This document shows, piece by piece, positions 18,619 through 28,575 of a stretch of DNA of 64,000 nt. Source of the stretch: Mycobacterium saskatchewanense (GTDB taxonomy: Bacteria > Actinomycetota > Actinomycetes > Mycobacteriales > Mycobacteriaceae); assembly GCF_010729105.1 (NCBI RefSeq), contig NZ_AP022573.1:1240001-1304000 (forward strand). The letters are read 5' to 3'. Position 1 is the stretch's first letter. Every line of letters begins with the position of its first letter. The notes beneath the pieces are model-generated. The model saw only the letters and a list, made by a program, of their open reading frames with translations. It ran no database searches and had not been told where the DNA came from. The position numbers were made by a program, and so were the translations under genes.

Positions 18619-20184
18619 TCAGCACTTGGCGCCGCTCGGCGGGGTGTTGCCGCCGATGAGATACGTCGTCACGTAGTCGTCGATGCAGCTGTCGCCCTGG
18701 AAGACCACCGTGTGCTGGGTGCCGTCGAACGTCAGCAGCGATCCGCGCAGCTCGTTCGCCAGGTCGACGCCCGCCTTGTACGGGGTGGCCGGGTCGTGGG
18801 TGGTCGACACGACCACAGTGGGTGCCAGGCCGGGCGCCGTGATGGTGTGCGGCTTGCTGGTGGGCGGCACCGGCCAGAACGCGCAGGTGCCCAGCGGCGC
18901 GTCCCCGGTGAAGGTCCCGTAGCTCATGAACGGGGCGATCTCTCGGGAGCGGCGATCCTCGTCGATGACCTTGGCGCGGTCCGTGATCGGGGGCTGGTCA
19001 ACGCAATTGACGGCCACCCGGGCGTCGGTGGCGTTGCTGTAGTGGCCGTGCGCGTCGCGGCGCATGTACATGTCGGCCAGCGCCAGCATGGTGTCGCCGC
19101 GGTGGTCGACCAGCTCGCTCAGGCCGTCGGTCAGGTGGCGCCACAGGGTCGGCGAATACAGGGCCATGATGGTGCCCACGATGGCGTCGCTGTAGCTCAG
19201 GCCCCGCGGGTCGTTGGTATGGGCGGGCCTGCCGACCATCAGGTTGTTCGGATCGACCAGCGGGTCGACCAGGCTGTGGTAGACGTCGACCGCTTTGGCC
19301 GGGTCCGTCCCCAGGGGGCAGTTCGCCTGCTTGGCGCAGTCGGTGGCGTAGTCGTTGAACGCGTCCTGAAAGCCCTTGGCCTGCCGCAGGTCCGCCTCGA
19401 TCTGGTCGGCGTTGGGGTCGACGGCGCCGTCGAGGATCATCGCCCGCACCTTTGTCGGGTAGGCCTCCGCGTAGGCCGAGCCGATCCGGGTGCCGTACGA
19501 GTAGCCGAGGTAGGTCAGCTTGTCGTCGCCCAGCGCGGCGCGGATAGCGTCCAGGTCCTTGGCGACGCTGACCGTCCCGACGTTGGCGAGGAAGCTCTTG
19601 CCCATCTTGTCGACGCAGCGACCGACGAACTCCTTGGTCTCGTCCTCGATGTGAGCGACCCCGGCCGGGCTGTAGTCGACGTTGGGCTCGGTGCGCAGCC
19701 GGTCGTTGTCGGCGTCGGAGTTGCACCAGATGGCCGGCCGCGACGAGCCCACCCCGCGCGGATCGAAGCCCACCAGGTCGAAGCGTTCGCGCACCCGCTT
19801 GGGCAGCGTCTGGACGACGCCCAGGGCGGCGTCGATCCCGGACTCGCCCGGGCCGCCGGGGTTGATCACCAGCGAGCCGATCTTGTCGCCGGTCGCCGGG
19901 AAGCGGATCAAGGCCAGGACGGCCACATCACCATCGTCGGTGTGGTCGTAATCGACGGGGACGGCCAGCTTCCCGCACATCGCCCCGGCCGGGATCTTGG
20001 CCTTGGGGTTGGACGAACGGCACGGCGTCCACTCGATCGGCTGGCCCAGCTTGGGCCCGAACATGACGGCCCGGCCGCCGACCACCCGGACGCAGCCCCC
20101 GATGAGCAGGGCCACGATAGCCAACACCGTCCAGATCAGCAGCGTGCGCGCGATCCTGTCGCGGCGAGTCGGGCCCATGCCCAC
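18619..20184 (-). CDS. caeA: Cell-envelope serine protease Hip1/CaeA
   Basis: 521-residue lipid-anchored serine hydrolase. After a basic start and helix IARTLLIWTVLAIVALLIGG comes Cys31, the probable lipidation site. The catalytic Ser229 is in GYSYG, Asp is in STTHDPATPYKAGVDL and His in FDGTQHTVVFQG. INPGGPGESG forms the oxyanion region. Length and sequence match M. tuberculosis Rv2224c closely. That protein is known to cleave GroEL2 and to shape cell-wall integrity and host immune responses. The C-terminus ends in TPPSGAKC. The paralogue gene follows downstream on the same strand. Confidence 0.96.
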   Translation of the reverse strand: MGMGPTRRDRIARTLLIWTVLAIVALLIGGCVRVVGGRAVMFGPKLGQPIEWTPCRSSNPKAKIPAGAMCGKLAVPVDYDHTDDGDVAVLALIRFPATGDKIGSLVINPGGPGESGIDAALGVVQTLPKRVRERFDLVGFDPRGVGSSRPAIWCNSDADNDRLRTEPNVDYSPAGVAHIEDETKEFVGRCVDKMGKSFLANVGTVSVAKDLDAIRAALGDDKLTYLGYSYGTRIGSAYAEAYPTKVRAMILDGAVDPNADQIEADLRQAKGFQDAFNDYATDCAKQANCPLGTDPAKAVDVYHSLVDPLVDPNNLMVGRPAHTNDPRGLSYSDAIVGTIMALYSPTLWRHLTDGLSELVDHRGDTMLALADMYMRRDAHGHYSNATDARVAVNCVDQPPITDRAKVIDEDRRSREIAPFMSYGTFTGDAPLGTCAFWPVPPTSKPHTITAPGLAPTVVVSTTHDPATPYKAGVDLANELRGSLLTFDGTQHTVVFQGDSCIDDYVTTYLIGGNTPPSGAKC

Positions 20185-20234
20185 CTATGCTGCCAGAGCC
20201 AACCTGAGATTCTGATGAGCGCCACCACCGTTGG

Positions 20235-21635
20235 CTACGCGGTAGCTGCGAGCAGCTCCTCCAGGACGATCGGGAACTCGTCGGCCAGCTCCCACAGGTC
20301 CGGGAGCAGCTCCGGGCACGAGATCAGCCCGACGTCGAGTTTGCCGTTGAGCGACATCGCGGTGATGTTGAGGCCGGAGCCGTGAAAGATCGGGCCCAGC
20401 GGGTACATCGCCTTCACCTCGCAGCCCAGCAGGTACAGCGGAACCTGCGGGCCGGGGACGTTGGAGACCACCAGGTTGTGCACCGGGATGCTGTTCGTCA
20501 ACCGGCTCCTCGCGTAGACCCGCATCGCCACCCCGAAGACGGCGGGCGCGGCAAACTGTGACCAGTCCTGCAGCAGCGTGGCTCCGATGGCCGAACTGTG
20601 TTCCTTGGCAATCGAATTGGCCTCGGCGATGGCCTCCAGGCGGGCAACGGGATCGGCGATCTCGGTGTGCAGGGTGGAGAACATCGCCGACACCTGGTTG
20701 CGGCCGGGGCGGTCCGACTGGCCGTGCACCGAGACCGGGACCGACGCCACCAGCGACGAGCCCGGCAGGGCGTTCCGCTCGGCCAGGTACTGCCGCAGCA
20801 CCCCGGCCACCAGGGCCATCACCACGTCGTTGACCTTGACGCCGAAGTGGTTCTTCACCGCCTTGACGTCCTCGAGATCCAGCTGGGCGTAGGCGATGTT
20901 GCGGCGACCGGTGATCTTGGCGTTGAAGACGGTCGGGGGCGCCGTGAACGGGCGCGCCATGGTCAGACCCTGCCGGGCGCGCAGCAGGGTGCCCACCACC
21001 GAGGAGACGGTGTCGGGCACCATGTTGGCCAGCCGCAACGGGCGGGCGGCGAACCTGAGCAACCCGCCGGCGGCGATCTGCCACCCGGTGCCGCCGCCGA
21101 CGCCGTCGACCGGGTCGGGCGCCGGCGCGTCGGCCTCGGTGCTGCACAGCTGCGACATCAGGTTGGCGCCGGTGACCCCGTCGACGCCGGCGTGGTGCAC
21201 CTTGGTCATGATCGCCAGCCGGCCATCCCGATGGCAGTCGGTGCCCGCCACGCCCTCGATGACCCACATCTCCCATAGGGGCCGGCGGCGGTCCAATTGC
21301 AGCGAGGCGATGTGGCCGCAGATTTCGGCGAGTTCGGTGCGCCCGCCCGGGGGCGGCAGCCCGATGCGGTGCAGGTGGCGGTTGATGTCGAAGGTGTCGT
21401 CGTCCACCCACACCGGATGGTCGAGGTTGAGCGGATTGTTGGCGAGCTTCTCGCGGAACTCGGGCATCGCCTTGATGCGCAACGACAACGCGTCGCGCAA
21501 CCGGTCGAACGTGTAGCCGCCGGGCATCGTGGACGTGTCCACGTCGAGGATCGAGCACACATGCATGGGCTGATCGGGCGTCTCGAGATAGAGGAAGCTG
21601 GCGTCGAGTCCACTGAGCCGCTGCATGGGCTGCAT
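20235..21635 (-). CDS. WS/DGAT-type wax ester/triacylglycerol synthase
   Basis: 466-residue acyltransferase that would esterify long-chain acyl-CoA to diacylglycerol or fatty alcohols. The N-terminus MQRLSGLDASFLYLETPDQP is diagnostic, and the catalytic motif HHxxxDG is seen in TKVHHAGVDGVTGANL. Further WS/DGAT blocks are RRPLWEMWVIEG, NDVVMALVAGVLRQYL, HNLVVSNVPGPQVPLYLLG and GLNITAMSLNGKLDVGL. The frame opens at 21665; ATG 21635 or 21626 are more natural starts. In M. tuberculosis the hip1 gene adjoins panB directly, so this gene is an insertion in the conserved order. Storage lipid or wax synthesis is likely; the acceptor is unknown. Confidence 0.92.
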   Translation of the reverse strand: MQPMQRLSGLDASFLYLETPDQPMHVCSILDVDTSTMPGGYTFDRLRDALSLRIKAMPEFREKLANNPLNLDHPVWVDDDTFDINRHLHRIGLPPPGGRTELAEICGHIASLQLDRRRPLWEMWVIEGVAGTDCHRDGRLAIMTKVHHAGVDGVTGANLMSQLCSTEADAPAPDPVDGVGGGTGWQIAAGGLLRFAARPLRLANMVPDTVSSVVGTLLRARQGLTMARPFTAPPTVFNAKITGRRNIAYAQLDLEDVKAVKNHFGVKVNDVVMALVAGVLRQYLAERNALPGSSLVASVPVSVHGQSDRPGRNQVSAMFSTLHTEIADPVARLEAIAEANSIAKEHSSAIGATLLQDWSQFAAPAVFGVAMRVYARSRLTNSIPVHNLVVSNVPGPQVPLYLLGCEVKAMYPLGPIFHGSGLNITAMSLNGKLDVGLISCPELLPDLWELADEFPIVLEELLAATA

Positions 21636-21780
21636 GGTATGTCTCACACGAGGGCGGCGGTGCAACTGCGCAAAAGAGGTGGCAGAATGACGGGGTCAGA
21701 CGAACCCGGGGACCCGGCCAGGATTTCGCTCACCTGATAGGGCCACGAGGAGCGACGACCCGACCGATTTGAGGACAATG

Positions 21781-22626
21781 ATGTCTGAGCAGAACGTCTA
21801 TGGTGCCGACTCGCCTGCACACTCGCAGCCGCTCACCAAGATCCGCACCCACCACCTGCAGAAGATGAAGGCCGAGGGCCACAAGTGGGCCATGCTCACG
21901 GCCTACGACTACTCCACCGCCCGCGTGTTCGACGAGGCCGGCATTCCCGTCTTGTTGGTCGGCGACTCGGCGGCCAACGTCGTCTACGGCTACGACACGA
22001 CGGTGCCCGTCTCGATCGACGAGCTGATCCCGTTGGTGCGCGGCGTGGTGCGCGGCGCCCCGCACGCTCTGGTCGTCGCCGACCTTCCGTTCGGCAGTTA
22101 CGAGGCCGGACCGGCCGCGGCGCTCGCCTCGGCCACCCGGTTTATGAAGGAGGGCGGTGCGCACGCCGTCAAGCTCGAGGGCGGTGAGCGGGTCGCCGAG
22201 CAGATCGCCTGCCTGACCGCGGCGGGCATTCCCGTGATGGCGCACATCGGCTTCACCCCGCAGAGCGTGAACGGTTTGGGCGGCTTCCGCGTACAGGGCC
22301 GCGGCGACGCGGCGGAGCAGACCATCGCCGACGCGATCGCCGTCGCCGAAGCCGGGGCGTTCTCGGTCGTCATGGAGATGGTGCCCGCCGACCTGGCCAC
22401 CCAGATCACCGGCAAGTTGACCATTCCGACGATCGGCATCGGCGCCGGGCCCAATTGCGACGCCCAGGTGCTCGTCTGGCAGGACATGGCCGGGATGAGC
22501 GGCGGCAAGGCCGCCCGCTTCGTCAAGCGGTTCGCCGATGTCGGCGCCGAATTGCGCCGGGCCGCAATGCAATACGCCCAAGAGGTGGCCGGAGGGGTCT
22601 TCCCCGCCGACGAGCACTGCTTCTGA
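21781..22626 (+). CDS. panB: 3-methyl-2-oxobutanoate hydroxymethyltransferase
   Basis: First committed step of pantothenate synthesis: transfers a hydroxymethyl group from 5,10-methylene-tetrahydrofolate to ketoisovalerate. 281 residues, standard length. Conserved parts: [90 protein letters not shown] and [15 protein letters not shown]. The ATG at 21781 matches the M. tuberculosis start MSEQ; ATG 21778 is adjacent, and a TTG at 21769 is less likely. Confidence 0.97.
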   Translation: MSEQNVYGADSPAHSQPLTKIRTHHLQKMKAEGHKWAMLTAYDYSTARVFDEAGIPVLLVGDSAANVVYGYDTTVPVSIDELIPLVRGVVRGAPHALVVADLPFGSYEAGPAAALASATRFMKEGGAHAVKLEGGERVAEQIACLTAAGIPVMAHIGFTPQSVNGLGGFRVQGRGDAAEQTIADAIAVAEAGAFSVVMEMVPADLATQITGKLTIPTIGIGAGPNCDAQVLVWQDMAGMSGGKAARFVKRFADVGAELRRAAMQYAQEVAGGVFPADEHCF

Positions 22627-22798
22627 TCCGCCCGCCCGGCTGCTGGTCTGTCACCGATTTCCCCCGGGCCGCCTGCGTAAACACGATCCCGGCGCCCGGA
22701 CCGAAAACCGTTGTGCGTCAAGAGTGTACGATCGACGTCAGAGGCCATCTCGACTCCGAGAGCAGGGTGAACACATCAACCGGGCGAACTGCGGCGGC

Positions 22799-23986
22799 TT
22801 GCTGCCCCGTCGAACGGTGCTGAAGTCGCTGCTATCACTTGCCGCGGGCACGGCGGCGATGCAAGCGCCCCGCGCCACCGCGCAACCGCCGGGCACCCGG
22901 CCCGACGGGGGACGGTGGTCGGCCGAGCGGGCCAACCGCTGGTATCAGCAGCAGGGTTGGCTGGTCGGCGCGAATTACGTCACGTCCAACGCCGTCAACC
23001 AGTTGGAGATGTTCCAGTCCGACAGCTACGACCCCCGCCGCATCGACACCGAGCTGGGCTGGGCGCGATCCAACGGATTCAACACGGTGCGGGTCTTCCT
23101 GCACGACTTGCTCTGGGCGCAGGATCGCCGCGGCTTCCAGGCCCGGCTCGCGCAGTTCGTCGACATCGCGGCCGCCCGCGGCATCAAGCCCCTGTTCGTG
23201 CTCTTCGACTCGTGCTGGGACCCATTCCCGCAGGCCGGCCCGCAGCGCGCCCCAAGGCCCGGTGTCCACAACTCCGGTTGGGTGCAAAGCCCCGGTGCCA
23301 CACGCCTCGACGACCGTGGCTACGCCCGTACCCTGCAGGGGTACGTCACCGGGGTGCTGACCCAATTCCGCAGCGACGACCGGGTTCTGGGGTGGGACCT
23401 GTGGAACGAGCCCGACAATCCCTCCCGCTACTATCGCCAGGTCGAGCGGCCGGACAAGCTGGACCGCGTGGCCGATCTGCTTCCCCAGGTGTTCGCCTGG
23501 GCCCGGTCGGTCGATCCCAGCCAACCCCTGACGAGCGGCGTCTGGGACGGCGAATGGGCGGATCCGGGAGGACGCAGTGCAATCGCCGGCATCCAGCTCG
23601 ATAACTCCGACGTGATCACCTTCCACAACTACGGCGACTCGTCGGAGTTCGAGGGCCGGATCACCGAGCTCGCCCCGCAGGGCCGCCCGATCCTGTGCAC
23701 CGAGTACATGGCGCGGCCGCTGGGCAGCACGGTTCTCGACATCCTGCCAATCGCCAAGCGCCACAACGTTGGCGCGTTCAACTGGGGGCTGGTGGTGGGC
23801 AAGACTCAGACGTTCTTCCCGTGGGACTCATGGGAGCATCCCTACACCGCGATGCCGGACGTTTGGTTTCACGACCTGTTGGCACCGGACGGGCGGCCGT
23901 TCCAGGACGCCGAGGTGCAGATCATCCGGGAACTCAGTGGCCTGGCCATGCACCTGCGCGACGACGGCGGACCGCCGCCGTCGTAG
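22799..23986 (+). CDS. Tat-exported GH5-like glycoside hydrolase
   Basis: About 395 residues. The N-terminus LLPRRTVLKSLLSLAAGTAA is a twin-arginine export signal (RRTVLK), with cleavage expected after ATA. The TIM-barrel core has GANYVTSNAVNQLEM, GFNTVRVFLHDLLW, the acid/base Glu in GWDLWNEPDNPSRYY (NEP motif), and the probable nucleophile Glu in PILCTEYMARP. These are features of clan-A retaining enzymes such as GH5. The start is uncertain: TTG 22799 gives a normal Tat signal, while GTG 22724 in the same frame would add 25 residues. The substrate is unknown; plant glucans or mycobacterial mannan/glucan are both possible. It sits between panB and the CYTH-CHAD gene. Confidence 0.8.
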   Translation: MLPRRTVLKSLLSLAAGTAAMQAPRATAQPPGTRPDGGRWSAERANRWYQQQGWLVGANYVTSNAVNQLEMFQSDSYDPRRIDTELGWARSNGFNTVRVFLHDLLWAQDRRGFQARLAQFVDIAAARGIKPLFVLFDSCWDPFPQAGPQRAPRPGVHNSGWVQSPGATRLDDRGYARTLQGYVTGVLTQFRSDDRVLGWDLWNEPDNPSRYYRQVERPDKLDRVADLLPQVFAWARSVDPSQPLTSGVWDGEWADPGGRSAIAGIQLDNSDVITFHNYGDSSEFEGRITELAPQGRPILCTEYMARPLGSTVLDILPIAKRHNVGAFNWGLVVGKTQTFFPWDSWEHPYTAMPDVWFHDLLAPDGRPFQDAEVQIIRELSGLAMHLRDDGGPPPS

Positions 23987-24060
23987 CCGCCGGTGTCGCG
24001 GGCGGACCCACCACCCAGGTATGGCACGCTATGAGTGCCCATCCCCCCTACGGAGCCAAT

Positions 24061-25596
24061 ATGCCTGCAAAAGCGCCGAAGACCTCGCAGCATCTCGAGG
24101 TGGAGCGCAAGTTCGACGTCGTCGAGTCCACCGTGTCCCCGTCGTTCGAAGGCATCGCCGCGGTGGCCCGCGTGGAGAAGTCGCCGACGCAATCGCTGGA
24201 CGCGACATACTTCGACACGCCTGCGCAGGACCTGGCCCGCAACAAGATCACCCTGCGGCGACGCACCGGCGGCCACGACGCGGGCTGGCACCTCAAGCTG
24301 CCGGGCGGCGCCGCCGACACCCGCACCGAGATCCACGCGCCACTGACCGACGGGCCTGACGGAAACGACAGCGTGCCGGACGAGCTGCGCGACGTCGTGC
24401 TCGCGATCGTCCGTGACCGCCCCCTGCAACCGGTCGCCCGCATCACCACCCGGCGCGAAAGCCAGCTGCTGTACCGCGCCGACGGCACGCCGCTGGCGGA
24501 GTTCAGCAACGACCACGTCACCGCGTGGGCGGCGAACGACCCTGGGAACGGCGAATCCGCTCCGGCCGAACAGGAATGGCGCGAGTGGGAACTCGAGCTC
24601 GTCGAGGGTGACGGGGCAGCCGACACCGCGTTGCTGGACCGGTTGAGCAATCGACTGCTCGACGCGGGCGCCGCGCCGGCCGGCCACGCCTCGAAACTGG
24701 CCCGGGTGCTCGGCGCGACGCAGCGCCCGGGCGGCGCGCCCCAAGCCGAGGAACCGTTGCGGCGGGCGCTGATCGAGCAACTCGGCGAACTGCTGGTGTG
24801 GGACCGGGCCGTGCGCGCCGACGCCCCCGACTCCATCCATCAGATGCGGGTGACCACCCGCAAGATCCGCGGCCTGCTGCGCGACTACCAGGAGTCGTTC
24901 GGCTTGCCCGAGGACACCTGGATCATGGACGAACTGCGCGAGCTGGCCGGCATCCTGGGCATCGCGCGCGATGCCGAGGTGCTCGCGGAGCGCTACGAGC
25001 GCGAATTGGGCAGCCTGGCACCGGAGTTGATCCGCGGACCCGTCCGCGAGCGCCTTGTCGACGGCGCCCTGCGCCGCTACCAGACCGGGCTGCGCCGGTC
25101 GCTGATCGCCATGCGGTCGCAGCGGTACTTCCGGCTGCTCGACGCGCTCGACGCCCTGGTCGCGCAGAGCCCGGCCGAAGTCACGGGCGAGGAGCACGCG
25201 CCGGTCACCATCGACGCCGCCTACAAGAAGGTCCGCAAGGCCGCGAAGGCCGCCGCGCAGGTCGCCTCCGGCAGCCTGGACGACGAGCACGCACGCGACG
25301 AGTCCCTGCATCGGATCCGCAAGCGCGCCAAGCGTCTTCGCTACACCGCCGCCGCGACCGGAGCGAGCAAGGTGTCCGAGCAGGCCAAGGCCATCCAGTC
25401 GCTGCTGGGCGACCACCAGGACAGCGTGGTCAGCCGGGAGCATTTGAGTCACGAGGCCGAGGTCGCGCACGCCGCCGGGGAGGACACGTTCACCTACGGG
25501 CTGCTGTACCAGCAGGAGTCGGACCTCGCCGAGCGCTGCCGCCTGCAGCTGGACGACGCGCTGCGCAAGCTGGCCAAGTCGGTGCGCAAAGCCTGA
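24061..25596 (+). CDS. CYTH-CHAD domain protein (Rv2226-like)
   Basis: 511 residues in two domains. Residues about 10-220 form a CYTH domain: HLEVERKFDV holds the ExExK signature, followed by TYFDTPAQDLARNKITLRRR and WHLKLPGG, the triphosphate tunnel pattern. Residues about 240-505 form a CHAD helical domain with paired histidine/basic motifs HQMRVTTRKIRGLLRDY and HRIRKRAKRLRYTAAAT. CYTH enzymes hydrolyse inorganic triphosphate and CHAD domains bind polyphosphate, so the fusion probably acts in polyphosphate metabolism. The ATG at 24061 fits the family N-terminus; the frame extends upstream only as shadow. Confidence 0.93.
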   Translation: MPAKAPKTSQHLEVERKFDVVESTVSPSFEGIAAVARVEKSPTQSLDATYFDTPAQDLARNKITLRRRTGGHDAGWHLKLPGGAADTRTEIHAPLTDGPDGNDSVPDELRDVVLAIVRDRPLQPVARITTRRESQLLYRADGTPLAEFSNDHVTAWAANDPGNGESAPAEQEWREWELELVEGDGAADTALLDRLSNRLLDAGAAPAGHASKLARVLGATQRPGGAPQAEEPLRRALIEQLGELLVWDRAVRADAPDSIHQMRVTTRKIRGLLRDYQESFGLPEDTWIMDELRELAGILGIARDAEVLAERYERELGSLAPELIRGPVRERLVDGALRRYQTGLRRSLIAMRSQRYFRLLDALDALVAQSPAEVTGEEHAPVTIDAAYKKVRKAAKAAAQVASGSLDDEHARDESLHRIRKRAKRLRYTAAATGASKVSEQAKAIQSLLGDHQDSVVSREHLSHEAEVAHAAGEDTFTYGLLYQQESDLAERCRLQLDDALRKLAKSVRKA

Positions 25597-25614
25597 CGCG
25601 GGCCTCCCGAAGGG

Positions 25615-26023
<409 letters not shown>

Positions 26024-26081
26024 CGACGATCTACGGTACTACCTGCGCGATGCCGGGGCCAGCAACGATCGCGGGTCGGCG

Positions 26082-26711
26082 CTACTCGGCCCGCCGCAAC
26101 GCGATGACGTTGTCGGCAACGGTGGCCGTTTGGCCGTCGAACACCATCTCGCGGTCGACGGACTCGGTTCGCACGCGCGTCCAGGCGCCCGCGTCGAGCC
26201 CCAGCGCCGCGATCACCTGCTCGATCCCGAGGAAGGAGTGGTCGTGTTGCGGCGCCCACGGCGGAACGGCCCCATGGTCCACGATCAGCAGCGCGCCGCC
26301 GGGGTTGACCCGCCCGGCCGCCCGCCGCAGCACCGCCTCGCGGTCCAGCCGGGCCGGGGAATGAAAATACTGGGCCGACACCAGGTCGAATGTCCCGTCG
26401 GGGAACGTCTCGTTGAGGTCGTGGCGCTGAGAGTTGATGCAGCCAGCTAGGTTTCGCGTCGACGCGGCCTCGGCCGCGCGCTGCAGCGCGGTGGCCGAGA
26501 CGTCAACGGCCACCACGCGCCAGCCGCGCTCGGCGAGCCAGAGCGCGTCGGCGCCCTCCCCGCAGCCCAGGTCGAGGGCCCGGCCGGGTGGCAGGTCGGC
26601 GGCCACCTCGGCAAGACGCGCATTGACCCGTCCGCTCCACACCCGCTCCGCCGAGCGGTAGCGCTCCTCCCAGAACCGCCGGGCGTCATCGGATTTGCAA
26701 GAGGTTTCCAT
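26082..26711 (-). CDS. Class I SAM-dependent methyltransferase
   Basis: About 209 residues. The SAM pocket is clear: ALDLGCGEGADALWLAERGW (motif I) and VVAVDVSATALQRA (acidic motif II). After that come FDLVSAQYFHSPA and a proline-rich segment VPPWAPQHDHSF. This resembles the small methyltransferases annotated as thiopurine- or tellurite-type. The ATG at 26711 is preferred over the frame start at 26768, which would overlap the divergent regulator. It is divergent from the XRE-cupin gene with 47 bases between starts, suggesting that regulator controls it. The substrate is unknown. Confidence 0.85.
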   Translation of the reverse strand: METSCKSDDARRFWEERYRSAERVWSGRVNARLAEVAADLPPGRALDLGCGEGADALWLAERGWRVVAVDVSATALQRAAEAASTRNLAGCINSQRHDLNETFPDGTFDLVSAQYFHSPARLDREAVLRRAAGRVNPGGALLIVDHGAVPPWAPQHDHSFLGIEQVIAALGLDAGAWTRVRTESVDREMVFDGQTATVADNVIALRRAE

Positions 26712-26758
26712 GCCGCCGAGCTTGCCCAGCCGCGTCGGAATTGCCAAGCTGATTTGCC

Positions 26759-27334
26759 ATGCAGGCAAAGACCGCGCCGGACATCGACCTCCGGGTGCGC
26801 CGGCGGCTGCGCGAGCTGCGCATCCAGCGCGGCATGACGCTGCAGGAGGTGGGTGAGGGCGCCGGAATCGACGTCTCGACGCTCAGCCGCCTCGAGTCGG
26901 GGAAGCGCCGGCTCGCGCTCGACCACCTGCCGCGCCTGGCGCGGGCCCTGTCGGTCAGCACCGACGAGCTGTTGCAGCCCTCGGAGGCCCCCGATCCGCG
27001 GGTGCGCGGAGCCGCGCATACCCACCACGGGGTGACCTATTGGCCGCTGACGCGCCAGGGCCCGGCCGGCGGTTTACACGCCTTCAAGATTCGGGTCAGC
27101 CCCCGTCGCCGGACCCCGCCCGCGGAACTGCCGGTGCACGAGGGGCGGGACTGGATGTACGTCCTCGCCGGCCGGTTGAGGCTGGTGCTGGACGATCGCG
27201 ACTTCACGATCGCCCCGGGTGAGGCGGTCGAATTCTCCACGTGGACCCCGCATTGGTTCGGGGTCGTCGACGGCCCGGCGGAGGCCATCGTGATCTTCGG
27301 GCCGCACGGCGAGCGGCTTCACCTGCACAGTTGA
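26759..27334 (+). CDS. XRE-cupin transcriptional regulator
   Basis: 191 residues. Residues about 10-70 are an XRE helix-turn-helix: RLRELRIQRGMTLQEVGEGA, then IDVSTLSRLESGKRRLALDH. Residues about 110-185 are a cupin beta-barrel with PVHEGRDWMYVLAGRLRLVL and FTIAPGEAVEFSTWTPHWFG. This two-domain design is common in repressors that sense small molecules through the cupin pocket. The ATG at 26759 overlaps nothing. It is divergent from the methyltransferase and upstream of the P450 gene in the same direction, so either or both may be targets. Confidence 0.9.
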   Translation: MQAKTAPDIDLRVRRRLRELRIQRGMTLQEVGEGAGIDVSTLSRLESGKRRLALDHLPRLARALSVSTDELLQPSEAPDPRVRGAAHTHHGVTYWPLTRQGPAGGLHAFKIRVSPRRRTPPAELPVHEGRDWMYVLAGRLRLVLDDRDFTIAPGEAVEFSTWTPHWFGVVDGPAEAIVIFGPHGERLHLHS

Positions 27335-27408
27335 CCGCCAGCGCCGATTGTGCACCCGCTTAGCATTGACCATTGCCCAGCGTGGACGTTGGTGCCAGGC
27401 TGACCCTC

Positions 27409-28575
27409 ATGACAGATACGGAAGGGTTCGTCGACCAGGCGGTGACGGGTCTGGCGGAGCCGCAGCCGATGTACAAGGCGTTGCGCGAATCGAGCCCGGT
27501 CTTCCGGTCGCCGCAGGCGGTGGTGCTCAGCCGCCTGTCCGACATCGAGATGGCTCTCAAGCGCACCGAGCTGTTCTCGTCGAACATGGACGCCGTCGAT
27601 CTCGGCAACATCCGGCCGATGATCCCGTTGCAGATCGACCCGCCCGAGCACGCGAAGTACCGGCGCATCCTCGATCCGCTGTTCACGCCGCGGGAGATGG
27701 CCCGGCGCGAGCCGGGCGTGACGGCGCTGGTCAATGAGATGATCGACCGCTTCGCCGGCCGGGGCGAGTGCGATTTCCACGAGGAGTTCGCGGTTCCCCT
27801 GCCGTGCACGGTGTTCCTGCAGCTGCTGGGCCTGCCGCTGGAGGACCTGGACCAGTTCCTGGTCTGGAAGGACGGCATCATCCGCCCGGAGGGCGCCGGG
27901 TACGACGGTCGCCACGAGGCCGGCGCGGACGTCGCGCAGCAGATCTACGACTACTTCGAGCGCGCCATCGACGACCACATCGCCAGCCCCCGCGATGACG
28001 TGCTGACGGCGATGATCGCGGCCGACATCGCGGGGCAACCGCTGTCGCGCGAGGAGTTACTCGACATCTGCTTCCTGTTCCTCATTGCGGGGCTCGACAC
28101 CGTCACCGACTCGCTGGACTGCTTTTTCGTGTACCTTGCGCGGCATCCGGAGCACCGCCGCCAGCTCGTCGCGCAGCCCGACGTGCTTCCCGGCGCCGTC
28201 GAGGAGCTGTTGCGCTGGGAGACGCCGGTGCCCGGAGTGGTGCGCGTGGCGATGCAGGACGTCGAGGTGGGCGGTTGCCCCATCAGCAAGGGGGAACGGG
28301 TCAGCCCGCTGCTCGGCGCGGCCAACACCGACCCCGCCGAGTTCGCCGAGCCGGAGCTGGTGGATTTTCGTCGCAACCCCAACCGGCACCGAGCGTTCGG
28401 CGGAGGCCCGCACCGCTGCCTCGGATCGCACCTGGCCCGCATGGAGCTGCGGGTGGCGTTGCGCGAATTCCACCGGCGCATCCCGGAATACGAGATCAAG
28501 CCCGGCGCTCAGCTGACCTATACCGCCGCGCTGCGGTCGGTGGAATCGCTGCCGCTGATCTTCCCGGTGGCATGA
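27409..28575 (+). CDS. Cytochrome P450
   Basis: 388-residue soluble bacterial P450 monooxygenase. Heme-binding loop FGGGPHRCLG with axial Cys337, I-helix AGLDT at 227-231, K-helix ExxR at 266-269 (EELLR), and QIDPPEHAKYRRILDPLFTP in the C-helix region. The ATG at 27409 gives a normal length; a TTG 36 bases upstream is possible. The stop overlaps the ferredoxin ATG (ATGA), so redox partner and enzyme are made together. I cannot assign the CYP family or substrate; many mycobacterial P450s act on sterols or lipids. Confidence 0.94.
   Translation: MTDTEGFVDQAVTGLAEPQPMYKALRESSPVFRSPQAVVLSRLSDIEMALKRTELFSSNMDAVDLGNIRPMIPLQIDPPEHAKYRRILDPLFTPREMARREPGVTALVNEMIDRFAGRGECDFHEEFAVPLPCTVFLQLLGLPLEDLDQFLVWKDGIIRPEGAGYDGRHEAGADVAQQIYDYFERAIDDHIASPRDDVLTAMIAADIAGQPLSREELLDICFLFLIAGLDTVTDSLDCFFVYLARHPEHRRQLVAQPDVLPGAVEELLRWETPVPGVVRVAMQDVEVGGCPISKGERVSPLLGAANTDPAEFAEPELVDFRRNPNRHRAFGGGPHRCLGSHLARMELRVALREFHRRIPEYEIKPGAQLTYTAALRSVESLPLIFPVA

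Noticed and set aside
22627..22798. Riboswitch or leader before the glycoside hydrolase
   Set aside because: No conserved riboswitch core could be recognised in this stretch.
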